Shown here: positions 46,160-52,953 of the stretch, piece by piece | Position numbering within the stretch: the stretch's first letter is position 1 | Layout of the letters: every line of letters begins with the position of its first letter | NCBI GenBank assembly: GCA_947595925.1 | Contig: CANQEV010000004.1 | Span: 21,459 to 85,458 of the forward strand | DNA: 64,000 nt | Origin: an uncultured Acetatifactor sp. | GTDB lineage: Bacteria; Bacillota; Clostridia; Lachnospirales; Lachnospiraceae | Direction of reading: 5' to 3' | Translations under genes and position numbers: made by a program | Notes under the pieces: model-generated | The model's database searches: none | The model's input: only the letters and a program-made list of their open reading frames with translations | Told to the model about the DNA's origin: nothing

Positions 46160-46959
46160 TCTTGAGTCCTCTGTCTTTCTCTGTCCTGTTCCGTCTCCCC
46201 GCAGCTTCTTCTCCCGCACACGGCCAGGAAGTAAACCTGCCCTCCCAGCTCCAGCCTGCCGCAGTTCCAGTCGATCCCCTGCCCTTCCCCGGGAACTTCC
46301 CTGTCAAGATACCTTGAAACCCCTTCCCCGGTCAGCTTCCCGTAGGCTTCCTTCTTTGTCCAGAGCCGGTAAAACCTCTCCTGCGCATCCAGATTTTCAG
46401 GGCAGCCATCTTCGCCGGAAACCGTAGGCCCGCCGCAGCCCTCCATCCATTCCAGATCTTGTTTTCCATAAAATCTATTTGCAAGGCTCTTCCAGTCCGC
46501 CTTCGTGACGGCCTGGATGTCCGCTCCGACCTCCCGCCGGGACATCGCGAGAAAGACCGCGTCCCCGGAGTGGGACAGGCTGAAATACAGGGGAAGCTCC
46601 TGAAAATAGGGTTTCCCCCCGGGATTGTAACAATAGGCCACCTCCATGGGCCGCTTTCCCCGCAAGGCTTCCAGGGCCGTCTGGGGCGTATCCCGCCGCA
46701 GATGCGGCTCCGTAAAGTCCTCCGTCCCCCGCTTCGGCATTTCGCCCCCGTCCCTCCCGTATTCGTCAAGGGCCAGCTGGATGAGAAGGCCCGCGCCAAG
46801 ACTCTGCAGCGCGCCCGCCCCCTGTTTCCGGCGGTATTTAAGAAGGCGCTCCCTGTCCAGAAGCGCCTCCATCTCTTTTTTCATGGCACACTGTTTTGAC
46901 GGTTCCATGCCGTCATCTTTTAAGACACCAAGGTCCAGCAGATAATATTTTTCCCACAT
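46156..46959 (-). CDS. Sfp-type 4'-phosphopantetheinyl transferase
   Basis: A 267-residue enzyme that transfers phosphopantetheine from CoA to carrier-protein serines. The core motifs are present: LYFSLSHSGDAVFLA, VGADIQ (Mg-binding Asp) and FYRLWTKKEAYGKLTGEG (WxxKEA). N-terminal and C-terminal parts are divergent, as usual. It overlaps the ABC exporter gene by 4 bases, so exporter and transferase are translated together. Sfp enzymes next to exporters are often found with polyketide or non-ribosomal peptide pathways, but no synthetase is in this window. AAAGG precedes the ATG. Confidence 0.88.
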   Translation of the reverse strand: MWEKYYLLDLGVLKDDGMEPSKQCAMKKEMEALLDRERLLKYRRKQGAGALQSLGAGLLIQLALDEYGRDGGEMPKRGTEDFTEPHLRRDTPQTALEALRGKRPMEVAYCYNPGGKPYFQELPLYFSLSHSGDAVFLAMSRREVGADIQAVTKADWKSLANRFYGKQDLEWMEGCGGPTVSGEDGCPENLDAQERFYRLWTKKEAYGKLTGEGVSRYLDREVPGEGQGIDWNCGRLELGGQVYFLAVCGRRSCGETEQDRERQRTQE

Positions 46960-46968
46960 AAAACGCCT

Positions 46969-48759
46969 TTATTCTTCCGCGGAAACCGTCTCCAGGCAGA
47001 GTTCCTTCAACTGCGCGGGATCCACGGGCCCGGGACACTCGGACATCAGACAGGAGGCATCTTTAACTTTCGGGAACGCGATCACCTCGCGGATGCTCTC
47101 GGCCTTTACAAGCAGCATGACGAACCGGTCCAGCCCGATGGCAAGTCCCGCGTGAGGGGGCACTCCGTACCGGAACGCGTCCAGAAGGAACCCAAACTGC
47201 TCATGGGCCTTTTCATCCGTAAAGCCCAGGGCGCGGAACATTCTCTCCTGCACGTCGTCCTGGAAGATACGGACGCTCCCGCCGCCCAGCTCCACGCCGT
47301 TCAGCACGATATCGTAGGCCCTGGCCCGCACCGCCCCCGGATCCGTCTCTAACAGGGGCAGATCCTCCTCCATGGGCATGGTAAAGGGATGGTGCATGGC
47401 GACAAAGCGCTCCTCCTCGTCGCTCCACTCAAATTGAGGGAACTCCGTCACCCAGAGGAAGTGAAAGGCGTCGTTGTCGATCAGGTCCAGCTGACGGGCC
47501 AGCTCACAGCGCAGCGCCCCCAGCACGTTCCAGACGATCTTCAGCCGGTCCGCCGCAAACAGGAGCAGATCGCCGGGCTCCGCCTGCATGGCCTCCGCAA
47601 GGGCCTTCAGCTCCTCCTCGGTCATAAACTTCGCAAAGGAAGATTTATAAGTCCCGTCCGGCAGGATCCCCATGTAGGCGAGACCCTTCACGCCGTAGCC
47701 CTTCGCAAACTCCACCAGGGCGTCGATCTTCTTTCTCGGCATCTCCGCCTGGCCCTTTACACAGATTCCCCTGACGCTGCCCCCCGCCTGGATCGCGCCG
47801 GTGAACACGCCGAAGCCGCAGTTTTTCACCACCTCGGAGACGTCCGTGAGCTCCATGCCGAACCGGGTGTCCGGCTTGTCGGAGCCAAAACGGTTCATCG
47901 CTTCGTTCCAGGTCATGCGCTTTAAGGGCAGGGGAACCTCCAGACCGATGGCCTCCCTGCAGACTCTCGCCACCATCCGCTCCGTGGCGTCCATCACGTC
48001 CTCCTCGGTCACAAAACTCATCTCCAAGTCCACCTGGGTGAACTCAGGCTGCCGGTCCGCCCGGAGATCCTCGTCCCGGAAACATCTGGCGATCTGATAA
48101 TACCGGTCGTACCCGGAACACATCAACAGCTGCTTAAAGATCTGCGGGGACTGGGGCAGCGCGTAAAAGCTGCCGGGGTGTACGCGGCTGGGCACAAGAT
48201 AATCCCTGGCGCCCTCGGGGGTGGACTTGTTCAGGATCGGGGTTTCGATCTCCAAAAAGCCCTCCTCGCTCAGGAAAGAACGGATCGCCGCAGTGATCCT
48301 GCTCCTTAAGATCAGGTTCTTCTGGATGTCCGGCCTGCGCAGATCCAGATAACGGTATTTCAGCCGCAGTTCCTCCTTGGTCTTGGAATCCTCCTCAATG
48401 GGGAAGGGGGGCGTCTGCGCCTCGGAGAGGATCCGGATCTCTGCGGCCCGGACTTCGATCTCGCCGGTGGCCAGGTTTTCATTCACCGCTCCGTCCCTGC
48501 GGGCCACCTTCCCGACGACGGCGGCAACGAACTCGCTCCTGAGCTTCGCCGCCTTTTCAAACGCCTCGGTTCCGCACTCGCTCTCTTCAAAAATGACCTG
48601 TATGATGCCGGAGCGGTCCCGCAGGTCCACAAATATGATCCCGCCCTTGTTTCTCTGCTTCTGGACCCATCCCATCACGGTGACGGTCTCCCCTGCATTG
48701 GCCGCGGAAAGCTCCCCGCAGCGATGCGTTCTCCTCAAACCCTTCATTGACTCTGCCAT
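46969..48759 (-). CDS. aspS: Aspartyl-tRNA synthetase
   Basis: A 596-residue class II synthetase of the bacterial type. It has an N-terminal OB-fold anticodon domain (VMGWVQKQRNKGGIIFVDLRD), motif 2 (CFRDEDLRADRQPEFTQ), the GAD insertion, and motif 3 (GLAIGLDRFVMLL). ATG 48759 gives the standard start MAESMKGLRRTH, with AAGGAGA upstream; an in-frame codon at 48879 would add 40 Arg-rich residues. It is 150 bases downstream of hisS on the same strand, the usual hisS-aspS order of Firmicutes. No T-box was seen. Confidence 0.95.
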   Translation of the reverse strand: MAESMKGLRRTHRCGELSAANAGETVTVMGWVQKQRNKGGIIFVDLRDRSGIIQVIFEESECGTEAFEKAAKLRSEFVAAVVGKVARRDGAVNENLATGEIEVRAAEIRILSEAQTPPFPIEEDSKTKEELRLKYRYLDLRRPDIQKNLILRSRITAAIRSFLSEEGFLEIETPILNKSTPEGARDYLVPSRVHPGSFYALPQSPQIFKQLLMCSGYDRYYQIARCFRDEDLRADRQPEFTQVDLEMSFVTEEDVMDATERMVARVCREAIGLEVPLPLKRMTWNEAMNRFGSDKPDTRFGMELTDVSEVVKNCGFGVFTGAIQAGGSVRGICVKGQAEMPRKKIDALVEFAKGYGVKGLAYMGILPDGTYKSSFAKFMTEEELKALAEAMQAEPGDLLLFAADRLKIVWNVLGALRCELARQLDLIDNDAFHFLWVTEFPQFEWSDEEERFVAMHHPFTMPMEEDLPLLETDPGAVRARAYDIVLNGVELGGGSVRIFQDDVQERMFRALGFTDEKAHEQFGFLLDAFRYGVPPHAGLAIGLDRFVMLLVKAESIREVIAFPKVKDASCLMSECPGPVDPAQLKELCLETVSAEE

Positions 48760-48908
48760 ATTCTCTCCTTCGATTCCGCCCTGCTCTCTGCCGTTACCGG
48801 CCCGGGCCGCCTGACGCCTCGCCCGGTCCCCTGTTTCGGCAGTCGGAATCCTTTCCTTACTCTCGAAACTTTGTCCCATTTTTAGAACTTTTTATCTTCT
48901 TTGCCGGA

Positions 48909-50174
48909 TCAGTTCTTCAGCGGATCCCTGTAAATCTCCACGAAATCCGAATACCCTTCCGCCGTGAGCTGATCCTTCTGGAACTTTTTATTCTTGTTCA
49001 TGCGGGCCACAAGGATCTGTTTTCCCGCCGCCCGCTCTTCCTGGGCCTTGGCGATCACCTGACAGAGCCGCTCACCGCCCACGCCCTTCTCCACAAGATA
49101 CGCGATTTTTTCCGGCGTCTCCGGGATCTGGAAACCGCTCTCCATAAGGAGCATGACGATCCGCTCGAAGCCGATGGAAAAACCGCAGGCCGGAACGTCG
49201 TTCCCGGTAAATTTCCCAACCATCTTATCATATCTTCCGCCGCCTCCGCAGCTTCCGCCGAACTCCGGCATGGCGATCTCAAAGATGGGCCCGGTGTAGT
49301 AACTCATCCCCCGCACCAGCGTAGGATCAAACACCAATTCAAACGTGTCCGCCTTCGTGGCCTTCACGCTGTCCACGATCTCCTGGAACGAAGTCATCAC
49401 ATCGTCGTCCAGGAAACCTTCCAGCTTCTCCCTAAGACAGGCGATCCCGTCCTCCGACTTCCGGATCTCGTCAAAGAGCCCCAGATACTTTCCGCACTGT
49501 GCCTCGTCTCCAAAGCCCTTCTCCAATAATTCCGCAAGGACGCCATCCCCGCCGATCTTGTCCATCTTGTCCAGCGTGATGAAGACCTCGTCGAAATCGC
49601 TCTCCGCAAAGCCCGCCCAGGCCGCCATCGCCTTCAGGATGCGGCGGTCGTTGAGCCGGATCTGAAAATTCCGAAATCCCAGACGGCTGATGGTCGTGGT
49701 CGTCGCCAGGATCAGCTCGATCTCCGCCAGATTGGATGCCTCTCCGAAGATATCGATATCGCACTGCATAAACTGGCGGTAACGCCCTCTCTGGGGCCTG
49801 TCCGCCCTCCAGACGTTCCCTATCTGCAGGGCCTTAAAGGGGGTCGGGAGATTTGCCGCGTTATTGGAATAAAAGCGCACCAGGGGGACGGTCAGATCGT
49901 ACCGCAGCCCGCCGTCCACCACTTCCTCCTCCGTGGACGCCGCCGCGACGTTCAGCTTCTCCCCGCGCTTTAAGATCTTAAAGATCAGCTTCTCATTGTC
50001 GCCGCCCTGCTTGCTCGTCAGATTCGCAATGTTTTCCACGCAGGGGGTCTCGATGGAAGTAAATCCAAACTTTCCGTAAGTCTCCTTGATCACCCCGATC
50101 ACATAATCCCGGATACGCATCTCCTCGGGAAGAATATCCTTCATGCCCGTTACCGGCTTCTTGCTAAGCGCCAT
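48909..50174 (-). CDS. hisS: Histidyl-tRNA synthetase
   Basis: A 421-residue class II synthetase. Motif 1 (PVTGMKDILPEE), motif 2 (IGNVWRADRPQRGRYRQFMQCDID), the histidine-binding LVRGMSYYTG and motif 3 (FSIGFERIVMLL) are all present, with an anticodon-binding C-terminus. The 5' untranslated region from the promoter at 50214-50242 is only about 35 bases, so a T-box riboswitch, common upstream of hisS in Firmicutes, is not present. Upstream lies an unusual repeat region. Confidence 0.95.
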   Translation of the reverse strand: MALSKKPVTGMKDILPEEMRIRDYVIGVIKETYGKFGFTSIETPCVENIANLTSKQGGDNEKLIFKILKRGEKLNVAAASTEEEVVDGGLRYDLTVPLVRFYSNNAANLPTPFKALQIGNVWRADRPQRGRYRQFMQCDIDIFGEASNLAEIELILATTTTISRLGFRNFQIRLNDRRILKAMAAWAGFAESDFDEVFITLDKMDKIGGDGVLAELLEKGFGDEAQCGKYLGLFDEIRKSEDGIACLREKLEGFLDDDVMTSFQEIVDSVKATKADTFELVFDPTLVRGMSYYTGPIFEIAMPEFGGSCGGGGRYDKMVGKFTGNDVPACGFSIGFERIVMLLMESGFQIPETPEKIAYLVEKGVGGERLCQVIAKAQEERAAGKQILVARMNKNKKFQKDQLTAEGYSDFVEIYRDPLKN

Positions 50175-50213
50175 ATCGTCTCACTCACTTTCCTCAGTCA
50201 TTTTCATTCCTTA

Positions 50214-50242
50214 ATCTTATAATTTTTTACACTTTCTGTCAA
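50214..50242 (-). promoter_or_regulatory. Promoter for hisS
   Basis: On the minus strand a perfect TTGACA (50242-50237), 17 bases, TAAGAT (50219-50214), about 40 bases before the hisS start. Confidence 0.75.
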
Positions 50243-50264
50243 CAAATAATTCACCAGTTCAGCC

Positions 50265-50322
50265 AGCCGCCGAATATGCGGAAAATCGTGCTTGCACGAG
50301 ATTTTCCGCATACCCGGCGGCT
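50265..50322. repeat. Large imperfect palindrome upstream of hisS
   Basis: A left arm from 50265 (AGCCGCCG, then TATGCGGAAAATC and GTGC) and a right arm ending at 50322 form a stem of about 28 bp with two mismatches, a two-base bulge and a two-base loop. It is not followed by a T-run on either strand. It borders the direct repeats at 50358-50530. Confidence 0.85.
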
Positions 50323-50357
50323 GAGGGAGCGCCTTTTTATGAGCAAAGGTAGTCGCG

Positions 50358-50530
50358 AAGCGACGGAAAGCGCGTCAGCGCGACTTTGCGAATGGCGCGG
50401 GCGGAACTGGTTTTCCCCAGGGACGCACCCGCCTTTCCATGCGCAAAAGCAGCCCCGCAGCGATGGAAAGCAACCCAGGCGCGACTTTGCGAATGGCGCG
50501 GGCGGAACTGGTTTCCCCCAGGGACGCACC
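50358..50530. repeat. Direct repeat of about 50 bp, 101 bp apart
   Basis: The 50 bases at 50380-50429 recur at 50481-50530 with one change (TTTTCCCC against TTTCCCCC). The bases just before each copy are also similar (GCGACGGAAAG against GCGATGGAAAG). The GC-rich unit contains GCGACTTTGCGAATGGCGCG and CCCAGGGACGCACC. Short plus-strand open frames through it look like by-products of the repeat. Confidence 0.88.
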
Positions 50531-50533
50531 ACC

Positions 50534-50576
50534 TAAAAAACCCGGCGCCGGACTGTCTTCACAATCCGGCGCCGGG
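50534..50576 (-). terminator. Terminator after hsp20
   Basis: CCCGGCGCCGGA (50541-50552) and TCCGGCGCCGGG (50565-50576) form a perfect 12-bp stem. On the minus strand six T follow. Confidence 0.92.
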
Positions 50577-50617
50577 CCGCTGTTCCTACCTGTTTTTCGC
50601 ATGAAACCCAGGATCCG

Positions 50618-51094
50618 TTATCCCTCGATAGCGATATACTTCTTTTCTTCCACCTGCGGCTTCTGAGGATCCGCCTTCGGAATGGAGAGCTTCAGCACGC
50701 CGCTCTCATACTTTGCGTGGATGTCCTCCTGCTTCACGTCCTCCCCGACATAGAAGGATCTGCTCACGCTGCCGGAGTAGCGCTCCTGACGGATGAGCTT
50801 TCCGCTCTTTTCTTCCTTCTCTTCCTTGTCGAAGCCCTTTGCCGCGCTGATCACCAGACAGCCGTCCTTCAGCTCCAGCGAGAGCTCCTCTTTCTTGAAT
50901 CCCGGCAGATCGACGTCCACCTCGTAGTGATCGTCGTGCTCTCTGACGTCCGTCTTCATCATATTTGCCGCATGACGTCCATACAGCTTCTTCTGGGCTT
51001 TCTGCATCGGTCTCTCGTCAACAGCGGGGAATCCGAAAAAGTCATCGAAAAAGTCATCAAACAAATTCTCTCCAAAAATACTAGGTACCATCAT
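50618..51094 (-). CDS. Small heat-shock protein, Hsp20/alpha-crystallin family
   Basis: A 158-residue ATP-independent chaperone. A Phe-rich N-terminus (FDDFFDDFFGFP) precedes the alpha-crystallin domain: VREHDDHYEVDVDLPGFKKEELSL-type opening, LIRQERYSGSVSRSFYVGED and the conserved GVLKLSIPK near the end; KKYIAIEG is the usual closing segment. These proteins bind unfolding clients. The gene has its own promoter overlapped by a CIRCE operator and its own terminator, so it is a single-gene heat-shock unit under HrcA. An AAAGGAG site precedes ATG 51094. Confidence 0.93.
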   Translation of the reverse strand: MMVPSIFGENLFDDFFDDFFGFPAVDERPMQKAQKKLYGRHAANMMKTDVREHDDHYEVDVDLPGFKKEELSLELKDGCLVISAAKGFDKEEKEEKSGKLIRQERYSGSVSRSFYVGEDVKQEDIHAKYESGVLKLSIPKADPQKPQVEEKKYIAIEG

Positions 51095-51183
51095 AAGTCA
51101 TCGCTCCTTTCCCTTATTACAAAACTTACATAGTTACCGAAATTTTTCTTTTCCTCTCTTTCCTTCTCCTTTGTTCTAACTAT

Positions 51184-51212
51184 GTTATATCACTGTTATT
51201 AGCACTTGTCAA
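51184..51212 (-). promoter_or_regulatory. Promoter of hsp20
   Basis: Minus-strand perfect TTGACA (51212-51207), 17 bases, TATAAC (51189-51184). The -35 and the spacer lie inside the CIRCE element, so a bound repressor would directly block polymerase. Confidence 0.85.
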
Positions 51213-51225
51213 GTGCGAGTGCTAA
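51199..51225. promoter_or_regulatory. CIRCE operator (HrcA binding site)
   Basis: TTAGCACTT, nine bases, GAGTGCTAA: 17 of 18 arm bases match the CIRCE consensus TTAGCACTC-N9-GAGTGCTAA. The inner GCACTT/AAGTGC pair adds extra symmetry. CIRCE normally controls groES-groEL and dnaK operons; here it controls hsp20. Confidence 0.93.
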
Positions 51226-51396
51226 TAATTTTTGTGTTTTTTCTGTGAACTTTTAATCGTAAATGCGTTTATTTTTATCAAGATACTGAATATTCAGCGT
51301 GATAAAGGCTTATTCCGCCTCATCTTGCTATGTTTCCCGGAAACTCTGCAATACTATTTTCCCTCAAAATTTCTGTTTCATTCCTTTTATTTATGA

Positions 51397-52635
51397 TTAT
51401 TTATGAAAAAATAAAGTCCTGATGTCCCTGCGGCTCATGCGGTCCGAATGGCCCTCCCGCGTACACTCCACCCGGACGATGTTCCACGCCTCGTCGAATG
51501 TCGCGATGATAGATACGTCCAGCAGCGTATCCGTCCGCGTATCCCGTACAAAAAGCTCCGTAGACACCGATACCGTCTTCTCCCGGTAGTTTCCCGCGAT
51601 CTCCTGATTGATGTTATCCACGGTTCTGAGGGGTTCGTACCGCTCCGTAAACTCCCGGTAGTTTTCGATCCCCTGTTCCAGGACCTCTGCCGTCACCTGG
51701 GAAACACACAGCAGTTCATTCATATCCGCCGCCAGTTCCTCCACAGAAGATTCCTCCACAGAAGGAACCTTCCCGTAAGATCCTTCTATAAATGATTCCC
51801 CAAAAAAATCTTCCATAGGAGGTTCCTCCATAAAAGATCCTCCTGTAGAGGATTCCCCTATAAAAGATCCTCCCGCAGAGGATTCCCCCGCGAAAGCTTC
51901 CTCTGGAAGTTCCGCAGCTTCCTTGGCCAGCAGCTCCGTGACAAACGCGCAGAGATACCCGTCGGCCATGAGTTTCCAGGCCGCTTGGTCTTCGCTCATA
52001 TCCCCGGAACCCTCGCAGAGGGCTTCATATCTCTCCTGGAGGTATGCCTGGTTCCGTCGCTCCTCCCTGTCCTGCAATTCCTCATAAAGCGCCTCCGTCC
52101 CGTAACCGATCAGGCCTATCGCCGCTGCCGCCACAATCCCCCAGAAGCACAGGACATTCAGCGCGTACCCGGCCTTTCTCCAAAAACCGGAGACGCCGGC
52201 CTTGCCCTTTTTCTCCCTCCGCCTGCGGACAAACCAGACGATCCAGAAGACCAGGCAGCCGATCAGCACGATCCCTCCGATCAAAAAGTTCTCAATAAAA
52301 AGCCCCAGCGCCCCAAACAGGACCCCTTCGAAGGAATACCAGTCATCCACGAAAAACAGCCGCAGAATGCAGGCCAGAAGGGGCAGCCCGTAATGAAAGC
52401 CTCCGTACGCTGCTAGAAAGGTCTTCTCTCTCGGGTTCTCCTTCATTCTCTTTTGCAGGAATATCCCGACTGCGATCCAAAGACAGGTTCCCATAAAGAC
52501 GGCGATCCCGGGGACAGGCACCACCAGATACTCATATCCCACAAAAAAAGCGTAGGCCCCCAGAAAACTCCAGGCGGCCTGCAGCAAGGTAACAACAAAA
52601 TCGATACGGTTCAGATAATCATGTAACTTTTTCAT
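51397..52635 (-). CDS. Membrane protein of unknown function with Gly/Ser/Glu-rich repeats
   Basis: A 412-residue protein not matched to a family. Four or five hydrophobic segments occupy the first about 185 residues. A long helical segment follows (EELQDREERRNQAYLQERYE). Residues about 250-290 are low-complexity repeats built on GESS(A/T)GGSF and GESFIEGS, encoded by 30-bp DNA repeats. The C-terminal about 100 residues look globular and strand-rich (TVSVSTELFVRDTRTDTLLD). GAGGGGGAG precedes ATG 52635. A pair of direct repeats at 52718-52758 may be its operator. It lies alone between hsp20 and the c-di-GMP operon. Confidence 0.6.
   Translation of the reverse strand: MKKLHDYLNRIDFVVTLLQAAWSFLGAYAFFVGYEYLVVPVPGIAVFMGTCLWIAVGIFLQKRMKENPREKTFLAAYGGFHYGLPLLACILRLFFVDDWYSFEGVLFGALGLFIENFLIGGIVLIGCLVFWIVWFVRRRREKKGKAGVSGFWRKAGYALNVLCFWGIVAAAAIGLIGYGTEALYEELQDREERRNQAYLQERYEALCEGSGDMSEDQAAWKLMADGYLCAFVTELLAKEAAELPEEAFAGESSAGGSFIGESSTGGSFMEEPPMEDFFGESFIEGSYGKVPSVEESSVEELAADMNELLCVSQVTAEVLEQGIENYREFTERYEPLRTVDNINQEIAGNYREKTVSVSTELFVRDTRTDTLLDVSIIATFDEAWNIVRVECTREGHSDRMSRRDIRTLFFHK
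51830..51889. repeat. 30-bp in-frame coding repeat
   Basis: Two near-identical 30-base units (51830-51859 and 51860-51889: ATAAAAGATCCTCC, then AGAGGATTCCCC), with more diverged copies on both sides (about 51775-51900). The period is a multiple of three, so it lengthens the Gly/Ser/Glu-rich part of the membrane protein without a frameshift. Confidence 0.8.
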
Positions 52636-52717
52636 GGGACTCCCCCTCTCTTCGCAGCAGTGATTCCGTTTTGTTCTAAAACCATCTTACGCGAAGATCC
52701 CTTTTCGTTCCAGAGGG

Positions 52718-52758
52718 CATTTGTCACCATCTTTCGGGGGAGGCATGACATTTGTCAC
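52718..52758. promoter_or_regulatory. Pair of identical 10-bp direct repeats, possible operator
   Basis: CATTTGTCAC occurs at 52718-52727 and 52749-52758, 31 bases apart (about three helical turns), 83-123 bases upstream of the membrane protein start. This spacing suits a dimeric activator, but I cannot name the regulator. The rest of the 318-base gap (52636-52953) holds the 27-bp repeats and nothing else I can identify. Confidence 0.4.
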
Positions 52759-52839
52759 TTTTTCATTGACCAACTGTTTCATTCCACAGATGATCCGGCT
52801 GTCTTTTCAAACTTTTCAGTCTTTTCGGTTCTTCTAATT

Positions 52840-52940
52840 TTTCCGGTCTTTCCTGTCCTGTCAGGCTTTCCGGTCTTTCCTGTCCTGTCAGGCTTTCCGG
52901 TCTTTCCTGTCCTGTCAGGCTTGCCGGTCTTTCCTGTCCT
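52840..52940. repeat. 27-bp tandem repeat, about 3.7 copies
   Basis: Units at 52840-52866, 52867-52893 and 52894-52920 are identical (CCGGTCTTTCCTGTCCTGTC core), and a partial fourth runs to 52940. The array begins 13 bases after the GGDEF gene stop. Its period is divisible by three, and on the minus strand an open frame from GTG 52957 reads through it as a nine-residue repeat (GQERPESLT). Confidence 0.9.
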
Positions 52941-52953
52941 TCCGTCCCTTCTC

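Noticed and set aside
50175..50610. T-box riboswitch before hisS
   Set aside because: The promoter at 50214-50242 leaves only about 35 bases of leader; the upstream palindrome is outside the transcript, and I saw no T-box core sequence.
50276..50666. Short overlapping open frames in the repeat region upstream of hisS
   Set aside because: They follow the repeat in several frames on both strands, with no ribosome site; they are products of GC-rich repeats.
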